From: CBDCXE01 sp965223725 [NCBI: Nitrospinota bacterium]
Lineage (GTDB): Bacteria; Nitrospinota_A; UBA7883
Assembly (NCBI GenBank): GCA_965223725.1
Contig: CBDCXE010000005.1
Location: 62,001-126,000 of the forward strand
DNA: 64,000 nucleotides
Direction: 5' to 3'
Shown: piece by piece, positions 36,388-45,216 of the stretch
How positions within the stretch are numbered: position 1 is the first letter of the stretch
Layout of the letters: every line of letters starts with the position of its first letter
Made by a program: the position numbers and the translations under genes
The notes under the pieces: model-generated
Database searches by the model: none
What the model was told of the DNA's origin: nothing
Seen by the model: the letters and a program-made list of their open reading frames with translations, nothing else

Positions 36388-39081
36388 CTAAAAATCTTTA
36401 TTCATCACGCAGCGCATGCCAAAATTATAATTACGAAAATCAGGCAATATCTTCATACGCGCGGAAGTACGCAAAAAGTTATCTTCCGACCCGCCCCAGG
36501 AGCCGCCCCTGGAAACACGGTACACGCCATCAGCCGGACCGGTCGGGTTATCCACAGGGCTTTTACTGTAATAGGTTGTGTCGTAGAAATCGGACACCCA
36601 TTCTCCCACATTCCCTGCCATGTCGTACAACCCCAGCGCATTAGGAGCAAACTTGCCCACCTGGTTGGGCCCTTCGGTCACTTTATACCTGGCGCTCGTT
36701 TCATCAAGTATGCTATTAGCAATTCCATACTTTTTCTTTTTGCCGCCAGCCTTCGCTGCATATTCCCACTCTGCCTCTGTGGGCAACCTTTTACCTATAT
36801 TTTTGCAATAGCTGTTGGCTTCCACCCAGGTGACCCTTTCTACAGGGCAGTTTCCGCCGCAGTCGACCCAATGGGAGGGATTGGAGCCGATAACATTTTC
36901 ATACTGCGATTGTGTAACCTCGTAAGCGTCCATAAAAAAACTATCCAGGCATATCTTGTGCGCCGGTTTTTCATCTGCCTCGCCATCACCAAATATATCG
37001 CCCATTTGATAGCACCCGCCTTTGACGAATACCATGCCGGCATATCTCTCGTTTAAAAGGGTGTAACGTTTTTGCGCGTCCTGGATCTCCGGTTTGCCGG
37101 GTAGTAACGAATCAGCTTTGTTAATCAGCCGGACCGCCTCACCCATGGCGCCATTGTCCAACGCGGCGCTGGCTTTTTTTGCCAGATTGTTTGCGTCCAC
37201 ATGTTTTGCAAGCCGACCTTGCGCTTCTACCAGGCTCTCATTTTCAGAGTCGATCTTTTTAGCCTGGGCCAGCAGTTTCTCCGCTTCTGCAAACTTTTCT
37301 GACAATATATTTTCATCTGCTTCTGCGACAAGCCTGTTGATCTCAGTTCTTTTTATAGCTTCCTCATCTGGTTCCGCCACTTCCTTCCCAATGCCGGCGA
37401 TTGCGTCGACCACGGTGTTGTTGTCCGCGTCAGTTTCTGTTTTATTACCAGTTTCATTTTTTAGTTGCTCCAGGCTTTTCCTTGGGTCAGAGATAGTGTC
37501 CAAGCCTGGGAACAACGATTCCGCTTTGTTCAGATAGCGCTCCGCCCTCGCAGGATTATTTTTGGTCATCGCTTCTGTCGCCAGCGCCACGTAACTGTTC
37601 GCTATCTTTCTCCGGCCCTCAGTCACCGCTTCTATGGCGGCGGGATCGATGGAGAGAACAGCGTCGTATCTCCAGATTGCGTTATCCTCCTTTGGGATGC
37701 TCAGCCGGTTGTTTTCTATATCTATAGCAGCCAGTTCCAGCAATGCGGCAACCTGAATTTCTTTGTCGATTAACTCTTGTTCCGCTTCTTTACTCGGCGC
37801 GCTTGTTTCGGTAAGGTTTCCGGCTTTTCCATTCTCCTTGTTCTGCGCGACGCTATTGTCATCAGAAAAATTGCCGCGGATAGCTGTGACAACATTATTA
37901 ATATTTGTGGAGCTAGTGCTGGACACATGGGACGCTGGTTTTTCCTGATGTTGATAAAGAAACAGGGCAAGCGCTGAAAGGAGTAACAGGAACATGGGTA
38001 CTATGGCCATCTTCAGCTGTTTTTTCCATGAAGGCTGGATCCTGGCAAGCATCTCTAAAACGGTTTCGGTGATATCTTCTGTGATATCACCCCGGATCAG
38101 CTCGTCATTTCTGAGAATATCCTCTTTTAAATCAAGGACTGTCGCATATCTATCCTCCGGTTTTTTCTCGAGACAGCGGAATATTATCTGCTCCAGCCCG
38201 GCTGGGACATCGGAGTTATACTTACGTATAGAAGGGGGTGTTTCTGTCATATGTCTGTGTAGAATTCCCCAAGGCGAATCGCTGTCAAACGGAGTTTTAC
38301 CCGATAGCAATTTGAACATCAAAATGCCCAGTGAATAGATATCGCTTCTACGGCTTATTTTATCGGTCTGGCCCCTTGCCTGCTCCGGTGACATATACGC
38401 CGGCGTGCCCAGAAGCAATCCATGGACAGTCAGCTCACTTCCGGTTTTCGATTTTTCCCACTGGCCCACTTCCTTGGCAAGCCCGAAATCAAGTATTTTG
38501 ACTATTTTCTGGTGTCCGGCGCATGAAATTATCACATTCTCGGCTTTCAGGTCTCTATGAATGATTCCCTTGCTATGGGCATATTCCAGGCCGTCGCAGA
38601 CCTGCACCATATATTCAAAAAAATCTTCAAACGAAAGTTTCTGCTCGTTCTGTAACAGTCCTCGCAGGTTTGCCCCCTCAACATATTCCATCACGAAATA
38701 GTATTGCCCGCTGGCGGTTTTGGAAAAATCGAGGGCAGTGACAAGGTTTGGATGGGATAGCTTGGACTGGAGATCGACTTCACGGCGGAACCTTTTGATG
38801 ATGTCGGAATTTTCTGTCATCTGGCTCATCACCATTTTGATGGCGACCGCCTTGCCAGTGCTTACCTGTTTGGCTTTATAGACAGAGCCCATGCCACCTT
38901 CACCGATCTTGAGAATTATTTCATATCGTTCATCAAAGATTTTCCCCGTCATATGGTCGTGAATATCTTTTATTAATTCCGAACCATCAAACGGACAAAA
39001 CTTTAACCTGTCGTCAAATTCTCTCTGACACAGATGACAAGATAACACTTCTTCTGACTGAACCAAGATGCTTCCTAACAA
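36388..39081 (-). CDS. Ser/Thr protein kinase with zinc ribbon, membrane segment and SUMF1 domain
   Basis: 897 aa. Zinc-ribbon-like CHLCQREF...FCPFDG (15-35); Hanks kinase with IGEGGMGSVYKA, VAIKMV, IIHRDLKAEN, DFGLAKE, GTPAYMSPEQARG (about 53-320), all catalytic residues present; one membrane helix (MAIVPMFLLLLSALALFLY, about 362-380); a long helical, Glu/Lys-rich stretch with repeat-like segments (about 430-660); then a SUMF1/FGE fold (about 670-890: GCYQMGDIFGDGEADEKPAHK, RLPTEAEWEYAAKAGG, RGGSWGG). Catalytic FGE Cys are absent. Likely a sensor with an outside SUMF1 domain and inside kinase. Confidence 0.92.
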   Translation of the reverse strand: MLGSILVQSEEVLSCHLCQREFDDRLKFCPFDGSELIKDIHDHMTGKIFDERYEIILKIGEGGMGSVYKAKQVSTGKAVAIKMVMSQMTENSDIIKRFRREVDLQSKLSHPNLVTALDFSKTASGQYYFVMEYVEGANLRGLLQNEQKLSFEDFFEYMVQVCDGLEYAHSKGIIHRDLKAENVIISCAGHQKIVKILDFGLAKEVGQWEKSKTGSELTVHGLLLGTPAYMSPEQARGQTDKISRRSDIYSLGILMFKLLSGKTPFDSDSPWGILHRHMTETPPSIRKYNSDVPAGLEQIIFRCLEKKPEDRYATVLDLKEDILRNDELIRGDITEDITETVLEMLARIQPSWKKQLKMAIVPMFLLLLSALALFLYQHQEKPASHVSSTSSTNINNVVTAIRGNFSDDNSVAQNKENGKAGNLTETSAPSKEAEQELIDKEIQVAALLELAAIDIENNRLSIPKEDNAIWRYDAVLSIDPAAIEAVTEGRRKIANSYVALATEAMTKNNPARAERYLNKAESLFPGLDTISDPRKSLEQLKNETGNKTETDADNNTVVDAIAGIGKEVAEPDEEAIKRTEINRLVAEADENILSEKFAEAEKLLAQAKKIDSENESLVEAQGRLAKHVDANNLAKKASAALDNGAMGEAVRLINKADSLLPGKPEIQDAQKRYTLLNERYAGMVFVKGGCYQMGDIFGDGEADEKPAHKICLDSFFMDAYEVTQSQYENVIGSNPSHWVDCGGNCPVERVTWVEANSYCKNIGKRLPTEAEWEYAAKAGGKKKKYGIANSILDETSARYKVTEGPNQVGKFAPNALGLYDMAGNVGEWVSDFYDTTYYSKSPVDNPTGPADGVYRVSRGGSWGGSEDNFLRTSARMKILPDFRNYNFGMRCVMNKDF

Positions 39082-39420
39082 AAATTCATCTTTGCAGAAC
39101 CCACTATAACCGGTAATTTTATCACAATGTGAACGATTCGAATCTGGAATCTGTCATTTCCGGCGATTTTCACACAGCAATATGTTCGGAAATGATTTGA
39201 CATATACAAGATCGTCTCATAAGCTAGTTGCGTACATAAAATAATGTGTGCAAAGCTTTGTTTTTTAAAGCAAAATAGGAGGTTTTATATTTGGAAACCA
39301 AAAAATATCGACTAATAAAATTCAAATATATCACCCAAGTTGTCAGCATACTACAATGAGACTTTATTGATTAGCTTTACCCGTTCCGCTTAATATATAT
39401 TTACAGAAAGTGATGATTTT
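39082..39420. other. Divergent intergenic region
   Basis: Lies between the kinase gene (leftward) and the sulfatase-fold gene (rightward). No gene seen. TTGACA at 39197-39202 with TAAGCT 17 bases on is a possible but weak sigma-70 promoter for the rightward gene. Confidence 0.4.
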
Positions 39421-41238
39421 GTGAAAGCGCCAAGCAGCCTGACCAACTTACAAAAAGCCATTTTGACCCTTAAATTTAGCGCTTTGGCGATTTTGTTTTG
39501 GCTCGACACCTCCGGTTTTATAATCGAAAACGCCATGCGTCGATCCCATGACCATCTCTACTGGAAACTTGCTGGGGTTGTTGGTTTTACTGTCACATGT
39601 TTCATCCTCATTCTGCTCGCTTCGTTCGCCAGGAACAGATTATTGCGGATAATCATGATGTTTTTCGTCGTAGTTACGATCTTCACAAACATTGTCGCTG
39701 ATCGCTTGACTGGCTCATTTCTTGATGACGATTTTCTCGCTGAGATGATCGAGGTTTTTGATGATGTGGCCATGGCGTTTATATCAGAGCAATTATTTGG
39801 CTTGAGCACAATTTTGCTGGTGGTTGTCGGGCTCACGCTATTACTTTCCTATGCGCCTGTAAAAACACGGATATCATCTTATTTTGCTTTTTCTATACCT
39901 GTGCTTCTGGCTCTATTATTTGCTCTTGTATCTGTGATACCAAAGGCTGATGTCGCCAAGTTCAGCCCCAGCCCTTTTAGTCTTATAGTCCACCTGTCCA
40001 AAGGTGTGGAAAAGCTAAACTATATGCATTCACTAAAACGCTCACCTGTGGCATACGATGGTGATATAGGAACTGGAATAGAAAAGATTGTTCTTATAAT
40101 TGATGAAAGCTTGTATGGCGGCGCACTGGAAATCAATGGCGGCCCGGCTGGAGCCATACCATACCTGAAACAGCAAAGCGATATTCTGATAAACTTTGGG
40201 ATCATTGGGAGTGGATCCAACAGAAGCGCTCCCAGCAACCTGATTCTTCGATCCGGTTTGCCCCATTTTATGATTCCAGACACCAAATATAACGGCTTTA
40301 CAAGACCAACCATCTGGCAATACGCTAATAAAGCTGGGTATAGGTCGGTCTATATTAATGCATGGCCATCTTTGCATCATAACTATTTTACAAAAGAGGA
40401 GTTGCGGTTCATTGACGAAGTTTATGGCGGCTTTACCGGGGACAGGAGCTATTCCGACTTTCTGGCGGCTGTAAAGCTTGTGGAAATTTTGAACAGTGAC
40501 GGCAAGGCATTCATAATTGTTCAAAAGGAAGGGGCCCATTGGCCTTATGCCAGGGCCTACCCCAGGGGCAGCGGCCCTTATTATCCGGTGGTTAAAAGCG
40601 TCGATTTTACACGTATGCCAGGGAGAAGCGCAAAGATCGATAAGGTGGTTTCAGAAAAGCTTGGAGTTATGCCATTGATGGAAAACAAACCGGCGAATGA
40701 ACTGGTAAACAGATTGCGAAAAATGGCTATGAACAACCCGGGCGCCAAGGCATATGATTCTGGTTCATTGCGAATGAATTTATATCTTAATGCCGTAAAC
40801 TGGACAGTGGATGAGTTTTTCCGGTTCACCCTGCAAGATATTGATCTGAACAAAACTTTAATACTGTTTACCTCGGACCATGGCCAATATGTTAGTACGG
40901 ATAATGAGTTTAGTGTCCATTTCACCGGCCACGGATCTTTAAAAGACCCTCACCCCGAAGAAGGTATGGCCCCGTTAATCGCATTCACTACCCATGAATC
41001 GGTTGCGCGGCGTCTACGTGCGTCAGCAGTTAAATCATTTAATAAAATGACCCATTTTGCGCTGTTCCCTACTTTGGTGAATATGATGGGTTATAACGAA
41101 GATTGGGTGCGGGGGAACCTGGGGCCATCGATATTCGATCCTGCCGGGCCGGAGCGGTTCTTTTTCTACGGCACCTCTATTTTTTCTGAAGGAGAATCAA
41201 GCAAGTATTACCTGGATAGGGATAAGCAAAACCAGTAA
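39421..41238 (+). CDS. Membrane-anchored sulfatase-fold enzyme (phosphoethanolamine/phosphoglycerol transferase-like)
   Basis: 605 aa. Five membrane helices in the first 180 residues, then an outside alkaline-phosphatase-superfamily domain. Metal-site motifs: KIVLIIDES, nucleophile region GSGSNRSAPSN (Ser/Thr nucleophile expected), HWPYARAYP, LFTSDHGQYVS and HFTGHGSLKDPHPEEG. The layout is that of EptA/MdoB/LtaS-like transferases that decorate lipids or glycans. GTG 39421 is taken as the start since it leaves the first helix whole; the ribosome site is weak. A 42-base palindrome follows the stop. Confidence 0.8.
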   Translation: MKAPSSLTNLQKAILTLKFSALAILFWLDTSGFIIENAMRRSHDHLYWKLAGVVGFTVTCFILILLASFARNRLLRIIMMFFVVVTIFTNIVADRLTGSFLDDDFLAEMIEVFDDVAMAFISEQLFGLSTILLVVVGLTLLLSYAPVKTRISSYFAFSIPVLLALLFALVSVIPKADVAKFSPSPFSLIVHLSKGVEKLNYMHSLKRSPVAYDGDIGTGIEKIVLIIDESLYGGALEINGGPAGAIPYLKQQSDILINFGIIGSGSNRSAPSNLILRSGLPHFMIPDTKYNGFTRPTIWQYANKAGYRSVYINAWPSLHHNYFTKEELRFIDEVYGGFTGDRSYSDFLAAVKLVEILNSDGKAFIIVQKEGAHWPYARAYPRGSGPYYPVVKSVDFTRMPGRSAKIDKVVSEKLGVMPLMENKPANELVNRLRKMAMNNPGAKAYDSGSLRMNLYLNAVNWTVDEFFRFTLQDIDLNKTLILFTSDHGQYVSTDNEFSVHFTGHGSLKDPHPEEGMAPLIAFTTHESVARRLRASAVKSFNKMTHFALFPTLVNMMGYNEDWVRGNLGPSIFDPAGPERFFFYGTSIFSEGESSKYYLDRDKQNQ

Positions 41239-41245
41239 ATTAAAT

Positions 41246-41287
41246 GTTAAACACTCCCACGCCAGGCCTGGCGTGGGAGTGTTTAAC
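41246..41287. terminator. 42-base perfect palindrome between convergent genes
   Basis: Perfect inverted repeat with 21-base arms, GTTAAACACTCCCACGCC... mirrored about 41266/41267. It lies eight bases after the sulfatase-fold gene and about 40 before the end of the convergent porin gene. AT-rich outer ends and a GC-rich core fit a bidirectional terminator, although long U-tracts are missing. Confidence 0.75.
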
Positions 41288-41328
41288 CATATCGACTGAA
41301 AAATCAGTGGCGCGCTTTAACTTCAAGA

Positions 41329-42453
41329 TCAAAAGCTTGCATTGAGCCGCATCCCATACACAAAAACATTTCTTTTTGATGTCCTTTCCAGATCATTGAT
41401 GAACTGAACATCACCGGTGAGCGCAATATGGTCGTTTATACCAAGGTTATAGTAACCCTCCAGCACCGATTCGCCTTCGTTCTGCTCTTTAACAAGGTCT
41501 TTGTTCAGCTCCACCTTGCCATACGCCAGGCCAACGGTATCGTTGTCCCTGCCCCACAGGCCGCCGCCAATCTGGGCGCCGCCGGAGATAGCGGAGGTTA
41601 CTTCGTTTTCCACCAGGCTGTCATCCTGCGCGGCGTATCGGAAAAACAGACCGACTTCATCCGCCACCTGCTGGTCCAGCGAGATGAGGAACCCCGTGTT
41701 GCTTTCCACTGAGTTTGTGTTGATTTTATGGAAATCAACATCGGAATGGACAATATATTTGAACCGGTAATTGCCAGAGCGCTCGCCAAACAACGGATGA
41801 AAGGCGACCTCCGCCACATGGTAACCTTTGTTGAACAGGTCTTCGGTCTCGTCCTTGCTGTAGTTATAGTTGAGCGACACAAGATTGTTCGGCCTGACGG
41901 TGAGTGAAATGGTCGGCGCGAAATAATTCAGATGTTCTGTGAATACAACACCAAACATGTTGACAAACATATTGTTGAGAAACTGGGTCATTTCATCATG
42001 GGCATATTCGTTTTGATCGTTCAGGTAATGAACATCCATTTTGCCGGCCATCAGGGTCACTTTGCCATCGAGGAACTCGCCCTCATAAAACGCCTCTATC
42101 ACCGTGGCTTGCACTCCCGTGTCATCAGTCGTATCTGCTGCGTCGAAGTTGGGCAAGGTCCGGCCGCCGACATTGAAATTGGCGCCATCGCCTTCCCCCA
42201 TCTCGAACCAGAGGTATACTTTATGACCTTCGGTAATCTCACCGATTAATCCGCCCTCGGCGGAGAAGGCGAAGTCCAACTGGTCCTTTATATCCTGATA
42301 ATCATTACCGGATGTACCCTGAAGAATGGTCGTAACGATAAACTCCGCTGTTATATGATCAGTCCACGACTCGCTATCCAAAGCCAGAGCGGTTGTTGTC
42401 ATCCAGATGGATAATAATCCTGCAATGGCCACTGTTTTCATTTTGATTTTCAA
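41329..42453 (-). CDS. Outer-membrane porin in a cobalamin-riboswitch operon
   Basis: 374 aa from TTG 42453 (GGGAG seven bases upstream; ATG 42441 and the upstream 42477 are alternatives). Signal peptide (VAIAGLLSIWMTTTALA), then barrel strands with VTLMAGKMDVHYLNDQNEYAHDEMTQF and GLAYGKVELNKDLV, and terminal RLNASF with C-terminal Phe. It resembles carbohydrate-selective OprB or other general porins. It lies 111 bases downstream of the CbtA-like gene, in the same orientation. It is likely co-expressed under cobalamin control, so passage of cobalt or corrinoid is inferred. Confidence 0.78.
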   Translation of the reverse strand: MKIKMKTVAIAGLLSIWMTTTALALDSESWTDHITAEFIVTTILQGTSGNDYQDIKDQLDFAFSAEGGLIGEITEGHKVYLWFEMGEGDGANFNVGGRTLPNFDAADTTDDTGVQATVIEAFYEGEFLDGKVTLMAGKMDVHYLNDQNEYAHDEMTQFLNNMFVNMFGVVFTEHLNYFAPTISLTVRPNNLVSLNYNYSKDETEDLFNKGYHVAEVAFHPLFGERSGNYRFKYIVHSDVDFHKINTNSVESNTGFLISLDQQVADEVGLFFRYAAQDDSLVENEVTSAISGGAQIGGGLWGRDNDTVGLAYGKVELNKDLVKEQNEGESVLEGYYNLGINDHIALTGDVQFINDLERTSKRNVFVYGMRLNASF

Positions 42454-42564
42454 CGTACTTCTCCCGTTATTTGTCACATTATTAATAATAAGTGATGATG
42501 AACAGCCAGACGTTTTGCCACAACACGTGCGGCAAAACGCTAGACTGATTGTTACTTTACGATG

Positions 42565-42987
42565 CTATCCTGCGAACACATCTTCGATCGTTTTCGTTTT
42601 CCAAATCAGGCCAAAGATCACACCAAGGGCTATCGCCAGGACGAGACCTTGTATCGATTGAACCATGACCGGATGGTAACGTTCATGATCAGCCATGGTG
42701 AGCGCTGAACCGACCAGACGAAGGATCGCCCAAAAACCGGCGGATAAAGCAACCGCCCGGATTACCGGCCTGTCAATGAGAAACAGCGAGTCAGTGACCG
42801 CCATCAACCCCCCGACAACCACGCCGAATATCGCGCCGCCGATCGAAAATGTAACAAGTAACATCACAATGTTCATTTCAAAAGGAAACGCGCTGGTGAT
42901 TGTGTTGACGATAATCCCGATAATACCGAGCAATACGCCAGACAGCACACCGATACTAAACCCTTTGAAAGCTAGTTTTGGATCCAT
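42565..42987 (-). CDS. Four-helix membrane protein, probable partner of CbtB
   Basis: 140 aa with four membrane segments (SIGVLSGVLLGIIGIIVN, MLLVTFSIGGAIFGVVVGGLM, ALSAGFWAILRLVGSALTM, GLVLAIALGVIFGLIW). GAGGACAAGG precedes ATG 42987. It sits 25 bases after cbtB, where cbtA normally lies. CbtA is usually about 220-260 residues with five helices, and I do not see its His motifs. It may be a reduced or replacement cobalt-transport subunit. Confidence 0.65.
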   Translation of the reverse strand: MDPKLAFKGFSIGVLSGVLLGIIGIIVNTITSAFPFEMNIVMLLVTFSIGGAIFGVVVGGLMAVTDSLFLIDRPVIRAVALSAGFWAILRLVGSALTMADHERYHPVMVQSIQGLVLAIALGVIFGLIWKTKTIEDVFAG

Positions 42988-43012
42988 TACCTTGTCCTCA
43001 AATTACATGGTC

Positions 43013-43192
43013 CTAATGACAAGGCATACCCATGACATGCCTGAAATCATGAAACACATCATGCGCGCCCATGGCAACTGCATCGATCCCAAAGGCGATG
43101 ACCACAGTTGAAAAAGTAAACGCCATCAACATCCCAACCACAGCCATTTGTGTGGATGCGCTGGATTTTGGTTGGGCAATTGTGTTTTCCAT
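43013..43192 (-). CDS. cbtB: Cobalt transporter subunit CbtB
   Basis: 59 aa: one membrane helix (MAVVGMLMAFTFSTVVIAFGI) followed by a His-rich tail AHDVFHDFRHVMGMPCH, the CbtB signature for metal capture. ATG 43192 has AGGAG seven bases upstream; the extension to 43228 is not needed. It is the first gene after the cobalamin riboswitch. Confidence 0.85.
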   Translation of the reverse strand: MENTIAQPKSSASTQMAVVGMLMAFTFSTVVIAFGIDAVAMGAHDVFHDFRHVMGMPCH

Positions 43193-43496
43193 TTTTCTTC
43201 TCCTTTTTAAATTTTCAATTCTTATCAATATATTAAGAAGCCGCGCCCAGGATGATCAGGCCCCAGACAAGACATTGATGAAGCGTCAACCCGGACTATG
43301 TAAGGGCAGAGCGCATAAAGAGGCGCAGAAATGGCGTGATGAATCGTAATTTGGGATAATTTCGACTTAGCGCTATTAGATAACAACGCCGAATTTAACA
43401 AAACAGCCATCCCAGCCTTAAAACTAAGGGTTTCCGGGAAGCCGTTTTTTCTTCCAGGTTCTGATCAGCCCATACCACGGGACATCAGACTAAACA
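43193..43496 (-). other. Leader between riboswitch and cbtB
   Basis: No coding region seen. The GGTTTCC/GGAAGCC pair at about 43430-43446 is followed by T's only on the plus strand, so it would not end the riboswitch transcript. It could pair with other leader segments. Confidence 0.4.
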
Positions 43497-43645
43497 CATT
43501 GCAGGCAAGTCTTCTGGCTTCCGGCTTAACCTACTGGCCACGTCTTCCCGTCCCAAAAAGGACAGTGACATAATGCGGCTTTCGTAACCGGTTACAGCGG
43601 CGGGTCCGCGACGGATTCAAACCGTCTTCCTTATTAAGGTTGCAT
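43497..43645 (-). promoter_or_regulatory. Cobalamin riboswitch ahead of cbtB
   Basis: On the minus strand: closing stem around TGCAA/TTGCA, AAGGAAGACGGTTTGAATCCG, CCGCCGCTGTAACCGG, GTCACTGTCC, GGGAAGACG and the B12 box GAAGCCAGAAGACTTGCC. The core is closer to consensus than the copy at 13.9 kb. About 300 bases of leader without a gene separate it from cbtB; I see no clear terminator there. Confidence 0.93.
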
Positions 43646-43890
43646 TACCACCTACAATGTCGGCCAGTGTAACAGAACTAAATGCGATGTCAAATATTTT
43701 TTTAAATATTTGTTTTGCCATTCACACAATAAAAACGGTCATCTCATATTTGAAAATAGTAAATCAAAATGTAAAATCAGCCTGACAAATTTTCTGATTC
43801 AGCGCTTGTTGTCACTAATCGGTTTGTCGTTATCTAACGGGGTCTTGCGTCCCAATTCTGTATTGTATGGCTACCCATCCGCTTTCATAG

Positions 43891-44877
43891 ATGTTATTAT
43901 TTAAAATAGTCCATTCGTGTGAGAGTATAATTGAGGAGCCGGATATAAGCAGCGAGCAAACCATAAATCAATCGCAAGCCAAGGAGATGACCGCCTTGCG
44001 ACTATCCGCCTGGGGCAACCTGTTCATGGCTCTGTTCGGTTGTCTGTTTGCTGTGTTGTCCAAGTCTGAAGCGATATTGCTGGATGGTGTTTTTTCTCTA
44101 ATATCTTTTTTCATGTCTTTGCTGGCGCTGAAAGTGTCACGCCTTGTGGAGGCGCCCGATTCAGAAAACTTTAATTTTGGGTACGCCCATTTCGAGCCGA
44201 TTTTCAACGCTATAAAAGGACTCATTGTCTTAACAATCTGTGCGCTGTCCATGGTATCAGCGGTGGAAGCGATCTTGCACGGCGGCCGCCAGATCAGCTC
44301 CGGAGCTGCTATATTTTATGCTGTTATCGCTTCGGCAGGTTGTCTGATCATTGCATATACCCAACACCATTATTCAAAAAAAACTCAATCACCATTAATC
44401 GCAGTGGATTATCAAAACTGGTTGATAGATGGGCTAATCAGCCTGGTGGCTCTGGCGGCGTTCATCTGCGTTTATCTGGTTAAGGGCACATCATGGGCGA
44501 GCGTCGCCCCATACATCGACCCGGCGCTGGTCACCGGTATGGTCCTTTTTATGATACGCATACCTGTGGTTACGGTATTGGATAATGTGAAAGAAATATT
44601 GTATATGGCGCCCGACAAAGAAACGAGGAACAGCATCCGCGCTATACTGGATGAAGCGGTGGATGATATCGAGTTGAGCAAATACAACTTTCGCCTGAGC
44701 AAAGTTGGCCGGTTTCTATTTGTCCAGGTCCACCTTGTGGTTTCAGAGGATTTTGAGCTGGATAACATTGCCAGGCTGGATGCTATTCGAAGCAAAATCT
44801 ACGATAAATTGATCGAATGCCACCCCCGGCTGATTATCGATGTGATATTTACCGGCGAAGAACGCTGGATCCGGTAA
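43891..44877 (+). CDS. Cation diffusion facilitator (CDF) metal exporter
   Basis: 328 aa, six membrane segments (about 38-225) and a cytosolic C-terminal domain. Helix 2 has LLDGVFSLISFF and helix 5 VDYQNWLIDGLISL, where CDF proteins place their metal-site Asp/His residues; the first motif reads D...S rather than H/DxxxD, and the second QNWLID, which suggests an altered metal choice. NFGYAHFEPIFNAIKG is a family mark. It is divergent from the cobalt cbtB operon, so Co or Fe/Mn export is possible. Confidence 0.85.
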   Translation: MLLFKIVHSCESIIEEPDISSEQTINQSQAKEMTALRLSAWGNLFMALFGCLFAVLSKSEAILLDGVFSLISFFMSLLALKVSRLVEAPDSENFNFGYAHFEPIFNAIKGLIVLTICALSMVSAVEAILHGGRQISSGAAIFYAVIASAGCLIIAYTQHHYSKKTQSPLIAVDYQNWLIDGLISLVALAAFICVYLVKGTSWASVAPYIDPALVTGMVLFMIRIPVVTVLDNVKEILYMAPDKETRNSIRAILDEAVDDIELSKYNFRLSKVGRFLFVQVHLVVSEDFELDNIARLDAIRSKIYDKLIECHPRLIIDVIFTGEERWIR

Positions 44878-45216
44878 CAACAAAACCCTGACGCTTTTGG
44901 GCAAATCCGGCGAGCTTTTTATCTTATTATCAAAGTTAATAATTTTTGGTTGAACCTTAATCCGCCCTTAACTTGACTCTCCTGTTTTTCCTGAACAAAA
45001 AAGTTATGAGTATGAGCGGACAATTGATATCAACAAGTCTTTCATATGAATTTGGTTTGCCACTAACCATATCCCGCACAGCAGGGTGATAGCCTGATCT
45101 GCGTCAGGTTCTTTTTGATGGAGTACGTTGAAACATGATAAGCTACTGTGAGGACGCAAACTATCTGGCGCAGGACTTGATTTTATACCATTTAATCAAT
45201 ATTGGACACTGCTGAT
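44878..45216. other. Intergenic region before the efflux operon
   Basis: No gene recognised. Contains the hairpin described at 45091-45116. Confidence 0.5.
45091..45116 (+). terminator. Short hairpin with T-rich tail
   Basis: AGCCTGA and TCAGGTT form about seven pairs (one G-T) around TCTGCG, followed by CTTTTT. It lies 214 bases after the CDF gene and 100 before the efflux operon. It could end the CDF transcript or act in the efflux leader. Confidence 0.4.
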
